32,201 bases of DNA from an uncultured Actinomycetes bacterium (GCA_937902105.1 CALGTP010000709.1:1-32201), one strand, 5' to 3'; positions 1 to 7,917 are shown, counted from the stretch's first letter. The notes: generated by a model not told the origin, from the sequence alone. Translations and numbers: made by a program.

Positions 1-2124
1 CAACTTGCCTTTACTCGCAGTCACAGTGCGAATCGTCGGCGCACCAGCAACGGTCACAACCGTCAAAGCCGATCGGTAGCCAATTCCACTGACTGGAGCG
101 AACATCGCAACGGTTTGGTTTCCAGCAGCAATTGATGATGACAACTGGCCCGATATTGTGACCGATCCGTAGGCATCGGCAATCGCTGTTGCGACAACCG
201 TAGGAGGTGTGGAAACCACCAGTTGCACCGTTTCAAATGGGACGAAACCATTTGATGTGACGGCCAGGGAGCTGCCTTTTGTCGGGGTGCTCGTGCTTGT
301 CAGCAGTGTTTTTTCGGCTAAGGCGGCGACTGTTAAGGCCGTTGGGGCCGAAGTAGGAACCGTCGTTGGAGAGGCAACACGAACTTCATAAATAGTGGTT
401 GTTCCTGAAAGTTCATTAGCGACGATCAGCAAGGGTTTAGTAGTTGGGCTATCGGAAGCCGGCACAAAAACCATTCCCTCTGGCGAGACGTCGTACGAAC
501 CAGGTGTCGTGTTGTTTGCTGGATTGGCGGCCAAGCCGGCAAGTGCGGCGTTCGTGTAGCTGATGAAAGTTGGAGCGCTTGGCGTGCTGACGTCATACAC
601 CATGATTCCGCCCATACGCTCAAGGCCAATAAAGGCGAAGGTTTGAGTGCCGATCGTTCCGACGGCCAAGGCCTCTGGTTCAATACCTTTTGAAGTTGAA
701 CGCCCATCCATTCGTGCTGCTTGGCCTTGCACCATGAGCTGACTTGTAGCTGCGCTGCTACTGCTATCGGAGTTAAATGCGGCAGGGTAATCGCGTAGCA
801 CGATCTCTTCAAATTCTGATCCGCTGTCCCACACCAAAGTGCCGCTTGAATCTCTGATCGTGAACGACCGACCACCGAAGGTGTACATGTTCGTTGTGGT
901 GCCTGAAACAGGGGCCTTCGTTGGAAAGGCCAATGTTGTTTTTTGAGCGCCTAATTTTGCTTTTGGTTTTACGGCATCATTCGCCGTGTCCCAATAGCTG
1001 GCGAAAGAATCGCTACCACTTGTGTCGTCAAAGGTTGACTCCTCGTTGTAGCAGCTGTAATCGCGTGTGTCTCCCTCGTTGGCCATCACGAGATAGGTTT
1101 GGCCTGCCGCAGTGTATGAGGCGATTGTGTCGGGCATGTACATGCCTTTCAGTGGAACGCCGGTGTACGCAATTGGGTTAGCAAAAACCCCGTTTCCCGA
1201 GCTATCAACCTTGCTACCGTCGTAAAGAAGTCCGCCTGCACCCCAATCTTTGTAGCCGAGTGATGCGACATCAATAATGGTTTTGTTGACCAAGTCAACG
1301 ATTGCGATGGCGTTAGCTTCCTGCAAAGTGACGTAGGCCCGGGTGCCATCAGCATTAGTCGTGATGTACTCGGGTTCAAGATCTTGAGCTGCTGATGACC
1401 CTGGGAAGAAAACGCGTACATCTTCTGCGAGCAAAGCGGTCTTGTCAAAGGATGAGAAGTCCAAAGTGGTCACAGTTGCGTTTGCAGCACCGCTTGAAAC
1501 GTCAATCAAGGAAACGGTTCCGTTGGCATCGCTAACTAAGGTTGGGTCAGTCGACTCATTGGCCGAAGTGGATCCATCGTCAAGTGCACAAATCGGTTCG
1601 CCTTCACCAGCGACAAGAATTGTCTTCTTGTCGGGCGTGAACGAAACATTGTCAGGAAGGACGCCAACTGCGACAGTTTTGAGAACCCGTCCATCAGTAT
1701 TCATGAGGACGATCCGGCCGCTACTTGCGGTCTGGAGTCCGTTGGGGCTGACAAAAGGGGCAACATCAACAGCGGCGGCAACGATGCCATTGCCTACTGC
1801 GACACTTTGAACGCCACGCCCGTAAATAGTCATATCCACACTTTTGACAAGTGTTGGGGTGGACGGCGTAGCGATGTCAACGATGTCAACGCTGTTGCGG
1901 GCACCGTTATTTACAAACATGCGTTTAGTTGTGGGATCAAAATCGACAATTTCGGAGGCCTGTTGGCCACCGACGCCGGCATAGGTACCCAGTGGAACAA
2001 TCTCTAAAACGGTATTAGCTGCTGGAGCCGTAGCCGAAACTGCCTCCCCGGAAGTAAAAATTGAGGTTGTCGCTCCGAGAGCGACAATGCCGACAAGAAG
2101 ACGAGAAACATTTTTTTTTGCCAT
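1..2124 (-). CDS. Secreted choice-of-anchor I family protein, C-terminus beyond the window
   Basis: The minus strand is open without a stop from an ATG at 2124 to base 1, giving 708 codons, so the gene is cut by the left edge. Residues 1-32 form a signal peptide (lysines, a hydrophobic core, then a small-residue cleavage region). The body resembles extracellular choice-of-anchor I / LVIVD-type beta-propeller proteins. Recognisable family stretches are the ANEGDTRDY box followed by YNEE, and later GIEPEALAVG followed by IGLERMGGIMVYD. After about residue 560 comes a Ser/Thr/Pro-rich linker and then an Ig-like, beta-rich segment of low-complexity composition. The anchor expected at the C-terminus is not in the window. 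The family has no settled enzymatic role; annotation as alkaline phosphatase or phytase is sometimes applied by similarity. A GTG at 2133 (in frame, after AAAGG) is an alternative start. Family assignment is fairly secure, function is not. Confidence 0.85.
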   Translation of the reverse strand, partial: MAKKNVSRLLVGIVALGATTSIFTSGEAVSATAPAANTVLEIVPLGTYAGVGGQQASEIVDFDPTTKRMFVNNGARNSVDIVDIATPSTPTLVKSVDMTIYGRGVQSVAVGNGIVAAAVDVAPFVSPNGLQTASSGRIVLMNTDGRVLKTVAVGVLPDNVSFTPDKKTILVAGEGEPICALDDGSTSANESTDPTLVSDANGTVSLIDVSSGAANATVTTLDFSSFDKTALLAEDVRVFFPGSSAAQDLEPEYITTNADGTRAYVTLQEANAIAIVDLVNKTIIDVASLGYKDWGAGGLLYDGSKVDSSGNGVFANPIAYTGVPLKGMYMPDTIASYTAAGQTYLVMANEGDTRDYSCYNEESTFDDTSGSDSFASYWDTANDAVKPKAKLGAQKTTLAFPTKAPVSGTTTNMYTFGGRSFTIRDSSGTLVWDSGSEFEEIVLRDYPAAFNSDSSSSAATSQLMVQGQAARMDGRSTSKGIEPEALAVGTIGTQTFAFIGLERMGGIMVYDVSTPSAPTFISYTNAALAGLAANPANNTTPGSYDVSPEGMVFVPASDSPTTKPLLIVANELSGTTTIYEVRVASPTTVPTSAPTALTVAALAEKTLLTSTSTPTKGSSLAVTSNGFVPFETVQLVVSTPPTVVATAIADAYGSVTISGQLSSSIAAGNQTVAMFAPVSGIGYRSALTVVTVAGAPTIRTVTASKGKL

Positions 2125-2264
2125 TTCATTCACCAAACCTTTCAAGTAGAAGCCCTGTGCGACCACATCTCAAAAGTGACAGATCGGCAAGAATGGTGAG
2201 TGACGCCTCGGTTACTGTTCTCTTACAATTAGTTGAACATCTGAAGCAAGGCTCTCAAGTTCAA

Positions 2265-2279
2265 CCCTCAGATTGAGGG
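2265..2279 (-). terminator. Short hairpin directly after the clamp-like gene
   Basis: CCCTCA-ATC-TGAGGG (minus-strand sense) forms a perfect 6-bp stem with a 3-base loop, starting one base after the TAG stop at 2280-2282. It is followed by TTGAACTT rather than a clean U-run, so it is at best a weak intrinsic terminator or a 3'-end stabiliser. A second inverted repeat, 2232-2238 with 2259-2265 (GTTGAAC/GTTCAAC), abuts it. The rest of the 2134-2264 gap is the presumed upstream region of the choice-of-anchor gene, and no convincing -35/-10 pair is visible there. Confidence 0.35.
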
Positions 2280-3485
2280 CTACGACAATGAAATGGCTGA
2301 CAAAATCGGACCGAGTCCGGCGACATTGCTAGCAAAGGCTTCAATGTGTGAGTTCAGATGGAGATAGTTCTCCTGTGTGAGATCGGCAACAGCGAGCACC
2401 CGCGTACCTTCAATAACGACGCGGCATCCAGCGGATACTTCATTGATGGCATCGAGCTCGCTGTACAGAGCAAGCGTGGGTACCACATCATCTAAAACCT
2501 CATACGAGACGCGATATTTGTATAGCCCATAGCGGGATTCATTTGGAAGAGCGCTGAGGGAGATTTCGCCCTGTTCAAGATCTGGGTAAAACATTTTGAT
2601 CAGACTGCAGTCTTTCCAAACGTATGCGATGTCCCCGATGACCTCATCAAGGTCATGACCCCATTGTTCAACGTTGGCGATTGTTGGGAAATACAAACTC
2701 CAATTTTCGCCACAGATCATGAGATGGTCGACACCTTCGGGGGCAACATGGAAGTCGATATTGCCGAGCTCTGCGAGAGCGCCAGGATTTCGTAGCACGC
2801 TAAGGATCGCCGTATGCGGGATATTGAATGGCGTTAGATGCACCCCTGCGCTCACTGGGCCAAATTCGGCAGGCATGCGATACTCATGAACGCCTGCCTC
2901 AACAATTGTCCAATCGGCATTGAAGACGAGTTGATTAGTTGCGAAATCGAGATGGCAACGTAGCGGCGTATTCATACCTTCGGCTTTGGCTCCTGTTGGC
3001 CAGACGCGGGCGGCTGAGAGCATTGTCCATAATCCCGTTGCGTCAACAGTTGCCATGCATAGTGACTCTGTCGTTGGTACGAGAGGCGGGCGAGTTGCCA
3101 ATGGGTTCTGAGAGACGTTCATCGAAAACAGATCGCTGCTCAAAGTGACTCGCTGATCGCTGAGGGTAATTGTTAATTCTTGCGAATTTTGAATAAATTT
3201 GCCCATTGTGACCAAGACATGTTCGGGGATCGGGAACGCCCAACTTTGATCTGGGGTCATACCCCAACGCTGCACCTCGGCCTCGTGGCTGCTGACAACG
3301 ACGGTGACGCCCGTAGTGGCGACGATCCACTCACGTCGTGATCCACCCATTGATGTCACCCAGATTGACTCTCCTTCGGATTCGTCAAACCGAAGTGGGG
3401 CCATAAACGCCGCCAGTAACTCAAATTCTGCGGCCGCTATTTTGAATGAAACAGCGGGCATTTGTGGGGTTTGTTTTTTGCTCAT
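2280..3485 (-). CDS. Protein with possible three-domain sliding-clamp (DnaN-like) fold, last gene of VWA/AAA cluster
   Basis: This 401-residue soluble protein has no signal peptide or membrane segment and is not a family I can name with certainty. Its layout suggests three units of about 130 residues. Unit 1 (about 10-126) ends in FPIPEHVLVTMGKFI followed by LTITLSDQRVTLSSD. Unit 2 (about 143-270) ends in LTPFNIPHTAILSVL followed by a strand-rich IDFHVAPEG...LMICGENWSLYF stretch. Unit 3 is about 271-401. The pattern of a helix, then alternating strands, then an 'IP..xL..l' helix and two terminal strands is that of bacterial beta-clamp domains, and the length (401) is close to DnaN (about 365-400). 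Sequence identity to real DnaN is clearly low, so a clamp fold is inference. The start has a strong SD (AGGAG, 3 bases before ATG). It lies 56 bases downstream of the zincin/VWA gene and is probably co-transcribed with it. Confidence 0.5.
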   Translation of the reverse strand: MSKKQTPQMPAVSFKIAAAEFELLAAFMAPLRFDESEGESIWVTSMGGSRREWIVATTGVTVVVSSHEAEVQRWGMTPDQSWAFPIPEHVLVTMGKFIQNSQELTITLSDQRVTLSSDLFSMNVSQNPLATRPPLVPTTESLCMATVDATGLWTMLSAARVWPTGAKAEGMNTPLRCHLDFATNQLVFNADWTIVEAGVHEYRMPAEFGPVSAGVHLTPFNIPHTAILSVLRNPGALAELGNIDFHVAPEGVDHLMICGENWSLYFPTIANVEQWGHDLDEVIGDIAYVWKDCSLIKMFYPDLEQGEISLSALPNESRYGLYKYRVSYEVLDDVVPTLALYSELDAINEVSAGCRVVIEGTRVLAVADLTQENYLHLNSHIEAFASNVAGLGPILSAISLS

Positions 3486-3541
3486 ATTCTCCTAACGAGT
3501 GATGGAAATCATTTTGTGCGGTGAATCTGGAAGTTCTCTAC

Positions 3542-4885
3542 TCAGTTACGGGTCGTCCGCCAAGCCTTGGTTGCCGCTATCGGACCAACAGCTGCGGCCA
3601 TAAGTTTTTTCCCGCGAGCAGCGAGGGTCAGCGCATGAATTGCGGTTTCCAGGTCTGCCACTTGATGTATGTCGTGGAGGGCAACTAAGCGACCGCACTC
3701 TTCTGTCAAATCCGATTCGTATTGGTCAGATCCGTCGGTGACATGGCCATCGCAAATCCAAATCATTGGTTCGCGATTCTTGCGCTTCTTGAGGGCGAAC
3801 TCAAGCGCCGGTCCATCCACGCCATTGCCCCCGTTGCCAGGCGGAACTTTGTCAGTGACAGCCCCACGGTCCGCTAAAACCCAAATATTTGGGGTCTCTA
3901 CTGTGTGGGGTGCATGGCTATAGCCGATGATGACACAGCCAGGAGCGGCATTGATGACTCTCCACAGATCATCCTCGGTGAGTTGCATTGAGCCGGATTG
4001 GTCAATCAGTACAACGCCGCCTGGGCATCGCGCTCGTCGATCAAAGATGCGCCTTTCGGGATCGGTCAGGAGTCTTTCAAGATGCCGCGGATGACGTCCG
4101 ATATTCGAAGCTCGCTTGCGACGACCAAGAAAACCGTTGACGCGATTTGGTCGGTCAAGATGCAGTTCAAGCATGTCAGCGAACTTGCCCACTTCGGATG
4201 CGCCCGCACCACCCAAGCGGGAAGGATCGGGCGGGACTGGGTCATCGGATGTTTCAGAAATTAGCGCTCGATGGATGAGTTGGGCTACCAAAATAGTGAA
4301 GCCCCATCCCTCGGTCACATCATCACTGGGTTCAGTTGAAGCAACTGCAGCGGTGCCGTCTCGAGTATGTTTCCTCCACAATTTTTGTAATTGACGATTG
4401 AGTTCACTCAATGTTGGAATCCAAAGAGGTTGCACCAACTTGACGCCAGCGAGCAGACCAGACAGGGCTTTCGTGCCCGACGTAGCAGCCAACATGTGGA
4501 CCGTTTCGTTCCAATCCCTGTTGACGGCAAGACGTTCACCCGTACGTTTTTCGCTCCCATCAGCTAAATATTTCATGACGGGAAAGCCCGCAGCTCCGAC
4601 CAACATATTGACCCGAAACTCTTCGGCCACAATCAAAGTGCTGGGCGATAGATGACCGAGATCGCTAGGCACAGTCACCGCTGTTGGGCTGACCTTGGCG
4701 TGCATCATTTCGTGAGCACGGATGCAACGCGAAGTTTCATCGGCTCCCATGGGCACCTGCATACGATGCGCCACCAAATCAGTGAATGCTTCGCCTCGTT
4801 GCGCCTTTCCAGCGACGACGACCCAAGGGGCGGCATCGCGGTCGAGGCGCGTCAGCCACTCGGGCATGGCATGACGCAAGTCCAT
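3542..4885 (-). CDS. Zincin-like metallopeptidase plus VWA-domain protein (DUF2201-like)
   Basis: The protein has 447 residues from the ATG at 4885. The N-terminal half carries HEMMH at residues 58-62, a zincin HExxH motif, and AEEFRVN around 87-93 provides a plausible downstream Glu ligand. The C-terminal half has a VWA-like domain with the metal-adhesion motif DQSGSM at 295-300 and a later WICDG strand around 376-380. A metallopeptidase-like domain fused to VWA is the architecture of DUF2201-type proteins, which commonly sit beside MoxR-type ATPases. The start codon overlaps the AAA gene's TGA stop in TGATG, with AAGG 7 bases upstream, indicating translational coupling. A TTG at 4888 is in frame but less likely. 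The stop lies 56 bases before the next gene's start. Whether the peptidase site is active is unknown; both motifs are directly visible. Confidence 0.8.
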   Translation of the reverse strand: MDLRHAMPEWLTRLDRDAAPWVVVAGKAQRGEAFTDLVAHRMQVPMGADETSRCIRAHEMMHAKVSPTAVTVPSDLGHLSPSTLIVAEEFRVNMLVGAAGFPVMKYLADGSEKRTGERLAVNRDWNETVHMLAATSGTKALSGLLAGVKLVQPLWIPTLSELNRQLQKLWRKHTRDGTAAVASTEPSDDVTEGWGFTILVAQLIHRALISETSDDPVPPDPSRLGGAGASEVGKFADMLELHLDRPNRVNGFLGRRKRASNIGRHPRHLERLLTDPERRIFDRRARCPGGVVLIDQSGSMQLTEDDLWRVINAAPGCVIIGYSHAPHTVETPNIWVLADRGAVTDKVPPGNGGNGVDGPALEFALKKRKNREPMIWICDGHVTDGSDQYESDLTEECGRLVALHDIHQVADLETAIHALTLAARGKKLMAAAVGPIAATKAWRTTRN

Positions 4886-5664
4886 CAAGATGCCTTCGCT
4901 GCTGTGACCGAGACCTTGTCAATGAGCAATGCATCCAATATGTCCGTGGCAAATTTGCCAAAGACCAAGCCGGCCGCTCGCTCGACAGTCAGGCCCTGCT
5001 TGACCAATTGGTCAAATGCCATGAATGAGCGAACGCTAAAGCGACGTTCCTTATCTGCATCAACAGCTGCCGCTGCTGGGGCTCGTAGATATGGGGAGAG
5101 TTGTGCCAGCGCTCCCGGGTGGGGTCGGTCGATACGAATGGCGATCGGGAAACGGTCACGTAGTGCAACTGGTAGGTCGCGCATGTTTTCAATATTCGTC
5201 GTCATGATCACCGAGAAGCCGCGCAGGGGTTTGAAGACTTTGCCGGAATCCGGATGTTGCCACGAAGCACTTTCGCGGTTGTCGAACATGTTCAGCAATA
5301 GAGAGAGCACATCACCTGAGGCACGATCGATTTCGTCAGCGACGATCCGACCACCACGAAGGCCATCTCCTTGCCAAGCTTTGAGCACACTTCCGTCAAG
5401 CCATTTCCATGTTCCGTTAGCTGTCGGCATGAAGTGGCCAGTGACATCGGCAGCAGTCATGTCCTCGTTGCATATGAGACGAAACGCGCCACCTTCGACA
5501 TCGCCGACGTTGAGCCCAGCAAAGGTCTTGCCAGTTCCTGGAGGCCCGAACAAAATCAAGCGATCAATGCCAGCGGCGAGGGCGTCGTTGACGTCTTGCC
5601 AGCACTGTGGAAGTTCTAGACCTTGCTCTTTAGGTTTGACTGTGGCTCGAGTGGGTTTCGTCAT
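4885..5664 (-). CDS. MoxR-type AAA+ ATPase
   Basis: The protein has 259 residues. Walker A is GPPGTGKT at 40-47, Walker B is IVADEID at 107-113, sensor 1 is TTN at 155-157, and an arginine-finger-like ALRDRF lies at 167-172. This is the AAA_5/MoxR/CbbQ class, which remodels protein complexes together with VWA-domain partners; here VWA genes lie on both sides. The frame stays open upstream to 5856, but the ATG at 5664 is preferred: it has AAAGGGA 6 bases upstream, while the longer version would overlap the preceding VWA gene and add a non-conserved, His/Thr-rich extension. The C-terminus overlaps the zincin/VWA start by one base. It is cytoplasmic. Substrate is unknown. Confidence 0.88.
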   Translation of the reverse strand: MTKPTRATVKPKEQGLELPQCWQDVNDALAAGIDRLILFGPPGTGKTFAGLNVGDVEGGAFRLICNEDMTAADVTGHFMPTANGTWKWLDGSVLKAWQGDGLRGGRIVADEIDRASGDVLSLLLNMFDNRESASWQHPDSGKVFKPLRGFSVIMTTNIENMRDLPVALRDRFPIAIRIDRPHPGALAQLSPYLRAPAAAAVDADKERRFSVRSFMAFDQLVKQGLTVERAAGLVFGKFATDILDALLIDKVSVTAAKAS

Positions 5665-5730
5665 GGATGGTCCCTTTCTTGTTGTGCTGTCCAGTGTGGG
5701 AGTAACTGCGATGATTGGGGCTGTCGTCGT

Positions 5731-5799
5731 ACCGAGCGAGATCACTCGGTGACGCTCTTCTCGATGATGACGATGATCACCCACCATCGAGATCGTCAT
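5731..5799 (-). repeat. Inverted repeats at the VWA-AAA gene junction
   Basis: Three short perfect inverted repeats lie in the 112-base spacer and at the end of the VWA gene. They are ACCGAG/CTCGGT (5731-5736 with 5745-5750), TCGATG/CATCGA (5761-5766 with 5785-5790) and ATGACGAT/ATCGTCAT (5767-5774 with 5792-5799); the last two arms overlap the VWA stop region. None is followed by a U-run. They may be RNA stems that set different levels of the upstream and downstream cistrons, or chance. They are visible in sequence; the role is a guess. Confidence 0.3.
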
Positions 5800-6487
5800 T
5801 TCCCAAGGTGAAGATTGAGTTCCGAACTGCCAAGCGTTCCGTGGGCGGCAACACACTCAGGAGACGAAGGGAATGGGAGGCCGTCGACAGGGCGTAAGCC
5901 ATGCCTTCTTCTGAAGCTTCGAAATTCATGGTGTTGCCTTCCTCAAAGGAAAGTCCGCCGCCGGTTTCGAAGGAGTCTTGATTCGCCCCTAAGAAAACGA
6001 AAACCCAGCCTTGGGCTTTGCGCTCGTCAATCAGTTTGAAAATGTCTTTTTGGCTGTATCGGCGACTGGCGTTCTCGCCACCATCGGTAAAGATCACGAT
6101 GACTTGCGACTCTGGGGTTTTACCAGCAGCAACACGCTTGGCGATGCGGGTATCGGCTTTGTCAATGACGAGTCCAATCGCATCGTACAAAGGAGTCATT
6201 CCGTTAATGATGTAGTCCTCTGGGGTGATGGGACGGGCCTTTTTGACATCGGTCAGCTTCAAAATGCTTCGGATTCCAGCGTCATCGTCGCTGGCTGGGA
6301 ACTGAACGATGCTGACCTTCGAGACAGCCGGTGACTTGGCCTGTTCGGCGATGAAGTCATTGAGTCCTTTGATCACAGTGGCATGAAGGTGATCCATTGA
6401 ACCGCTGGCATCAGCGACAATCGAGATGAAAGTGTCCTGGAGGACGGTTGCGGTATCGGGCAGTTTTTGGGTCTTTGTCTTGGTCAT
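5777..6487 (-). CDS. VWA-domain protein, first gene of the VWA/AAA cluster
   Basis: The protein has 236 residues and is almost entirely one von Willebrand factor A domain. The MIDAS motif is complete: D26-x-S28-x-S30 in VADASGSM, the conserved Thr at 98 in NGMTPLYDA, and an Asp at 135 in FTDGGEN. There is no signal peptide or membrane segment, so it is probably cytoplasmic, unlike BatA-type membrane VWA proteins. The frame is open to 6550, but the ATG at 6487 has AAGGA 6 bases upstream and is chosen as the start. It lies 112 bases upstream of the AAA gene. By analogy with MoxR-VWA pairs it would be a partner or target-recognition subunit of that ATPase. Confidence 0.85.
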   Translation of the reverse strand: MTKTKTQKLPDTATVLQDTFISIVADASGSMDHLHATVIKGLNDFIAEQAKSPAVSKVSIVQFPASDDDAGIRSILKLTDVKKARPITPEDYIINGMTPLYDAIGLVIDKADTRIAKRVAAGKTPESQVIVIFTDGGENASRRYSQKDIFKLIDERKAQGWVFVFLGANQDSFETGGGLSFEEGNTMNFEASEEGMAYALSTASHSLRLLSVLPPTERLAVRNSIFTLGNDDLDGG

Positions 6488-6678
6488 GATTTTTCCTTTT
6501 GTTTGTCGGTTGTATTGCTCTTCAGAAGTACTAACGATCACTGGGTTCAAAAATGTGCATCAGTGAATTTCTTTTTTCAGCCTGCAGCCGTCGAGGTCGG
6601 CTTTTAGCGGTCATACAAGGATCAACGAATGATCCCTTGCAAAATGTGCTGCCAAACCACAGAATTTTGAGGAAAAAG
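6488..6678 (-). promoter_or_regulatory. Upstream region of the VWA/AAA cluster with an inverted repeat
   Basis: This is a 190-base spacer between the GH84 gene stop and the VWA gene. It holds a near-perfect inverted repeat at 6616-6639 (CAAGGATCA, 5-base loop, TGATCCCTTG, one extra C bulged). It also holds a smaller hairpin AGCCG/CGGCT at about 6590-6606 that is followed by TTTA on the plus strand only. The first is not followed by a U-run on the minus strand, so it looks more like an operator or processing stem than a terminator. A promoter for the cluster is expected here, but I cannot assign -35/-10 boxes with confidence. Confidence 0.35.
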
Positions 6679-7890
6679 TTAGTCAGTGTTGAGGCAACGC
6701 ATGACTTCATCATCAACGAGACACGTTGCGGCAATGACCGATCCAGGTCGGTACACAAATTCGCCGTGTTCATTATTGATAATCACGGGTCGAAGACGAG
6801 GGCCTCCGCCGTACAGCAAAACAGGAAGCCTCTGCCACGAGCGCCAGCGCATTGCCAAAGTAATTTTCTTTAAGACCGTGCTCTGTGAACGGGGTAGGGC
6901 TGGATCAAGTAGTCGGCGCGCATCAAGAACTAGTTGGGCACCTTGCTTGGCGGCGTCTATCCACGGCTCACAACCGGCCTCGAGGCCGAGCGGATTCATG
7001 TCGACAACTGCCTGCCACCAGTCATCTGTTGGGCGGGCACCTGGCCAATGAGGATCATCAGGAAACGCCGTGCAACGTGCGAATTCGGTCCATCCGTGTT
7101 GATCAACAAAGTTCAACCATGCCGAGTACGGCTCACCATCATTCACCCACGCCAAAGCGCTGACCAAAGTTGGCTGCGAAGCAGTAGCGAACTCCATGGG
7201 ATTGATCAGCAATCCTGTTATCTCCGAACGCAACGCTGCTTCGCGTCCAGCGTATGGGCCGAGATGTAAAGCCTCGCTCATCATTGCGTCATTAACGGGC
7301 GTGTTATCCCACAATAATGGTTTGCGCCCACGACATGCCTGAGAGCGTTGACGCGCCTCATGGGCATGAATGGAATCGTTCACGACATGGACTCCTGTCC
7401 ACATCACCAATACCTCTGGGTGTAAGCCCTCAATCAACTGTTCAAGGTATGGCGATGGGGTGATACCTGCGTAATGAGTGGGGACGAGCCACACTTGAGT
7501 CTTCAAGTTTTCAATCAGAGCATTGGCGATTTCTTGATGCTTTGTCGCAGCATCTAAGGCTGGTAGATCGTCGAAGCTGAGGACAACGCCATGGCAGCCG
7601 TGATCAATAGCCGGTTGCAGTTTGTTGATCACCTGCTCAGTCGTTGCATCGGCGCCAGGAGTCAGCCCGATCAGAACCTGCACTATCTGCTGACGAATTG
7701 ACAACTCGGCGAACTCGGTGATTTCTAATTCGGTGAATGGCTCGGCCCACAATTGGCGATGCCGAGGCTCCAACTTCGCCGCCCAGACATAGGTGTTGCC
7801 ACCGTACTCGGCGAGTAGATCAATGTTTCGCAGGCGTTCATGATGTGTCCACGGAGGACCATAAAAGCCTTCGATGATGCCTGCGATCAT
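6679..7890 (-). CDS. Glycoside hydrolase family 84 beta-N-acetylglucosaminidase-like protein
   Basis: The protein has 403 residues. It begins directly with the GH84 signature IEGFYGPPWTHHERL (residues 6-20). Next come YVWAAKLEPRHRQLW (34-48, the family's Y.YAPKDDP.HR..W region with the Asp pair changed) and the catalytic Asp-Asp in SFDDLP (107-108). GH84 enzymes remove N-acetylglucosamine from glycans or from O-GlcNAc-modified proteins by substrate-assisted catalysis. The protein is a bare catalytic domain: there is no signal peptide, no carbohydrate-binding module and no FIVAR repeats, so it is probably cytoplasmic. It lies 27 bases downstream of the glycerophosphodiesterase gene on the same strand, a likely operon with it and leuS. 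The ATG at 7890 has no clear SD. The substrate is unknown; the family call is secure. Confidence 0.85.
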   Translation of the reverse strand: MIAGIIEGFYGPPWTHHERLRNIDLLAEYGGNTYVWAAKLEPRHRQLWAEPFTELEITEFAELSIRQQIVQVLIGLTPGADATTEQVINKLQPAIDHGCHGVVLSFDDLPALDAATKHQEIANALIENLKTQVWLVPTHYAGITPSPYLEQLIEGLHPEVLVMWTGVHVVNDSIHAHEARQRSQACRGRKPLLWDNTPVNDAMMSEALHLGPYAGREAALRSEITGLLINPMEFATASQPTLVSALAWVNDGEPYSAWLNFVDQHGWTEFARCTAFPDDPHWPGARPTDDWWQAVVDMNPLGLEAGCEPWIDAAKQGAQLVLDARRLLDPALPRSQSTVLKKITLAMRWRSWQRLPVLLYGGGPRLRPVIINNEHGEFVYRPGSVIAATCLVDDEVMRCLNTD

Positions 7891-7917
7891 GAGATATTTT
7901 TTCTCATCAGCGCGAGA

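Noticed and set aside
426..1448. Minus-strand frames at 426-875 and 1149-1448
   Set aside because: They lie in other frames of the continuous choice-of-anchor gene, whose own frame is open through the whole region with family motifs.
1442..2007. Plus-strand frames at 1442-1810 and 1807-2007
   Set aside because: Antisense to the choice-of-anchor gene, with no family features or SD.
4652..5752. Long plus-strand open frame (366 codons)
   Set aside because: It is antisense to the AAA and zincin/VWA genes, is Ser/Arg-rich with no recognisable motif, and the minus-strand frames carry intact Walker, HExxH and MIDAS motifs.
5665..5856. Upstream extension of the AAA ATPase frame
   Set aside because: It would overlap the VWA gene, and the ATG at 5664 has a strong SD.
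6553..6873. Plus-strand 106-codon frame
   Set aside because: Starts in the cluster upstream region and runs antisense into the GH84 gene; no motif or SD.
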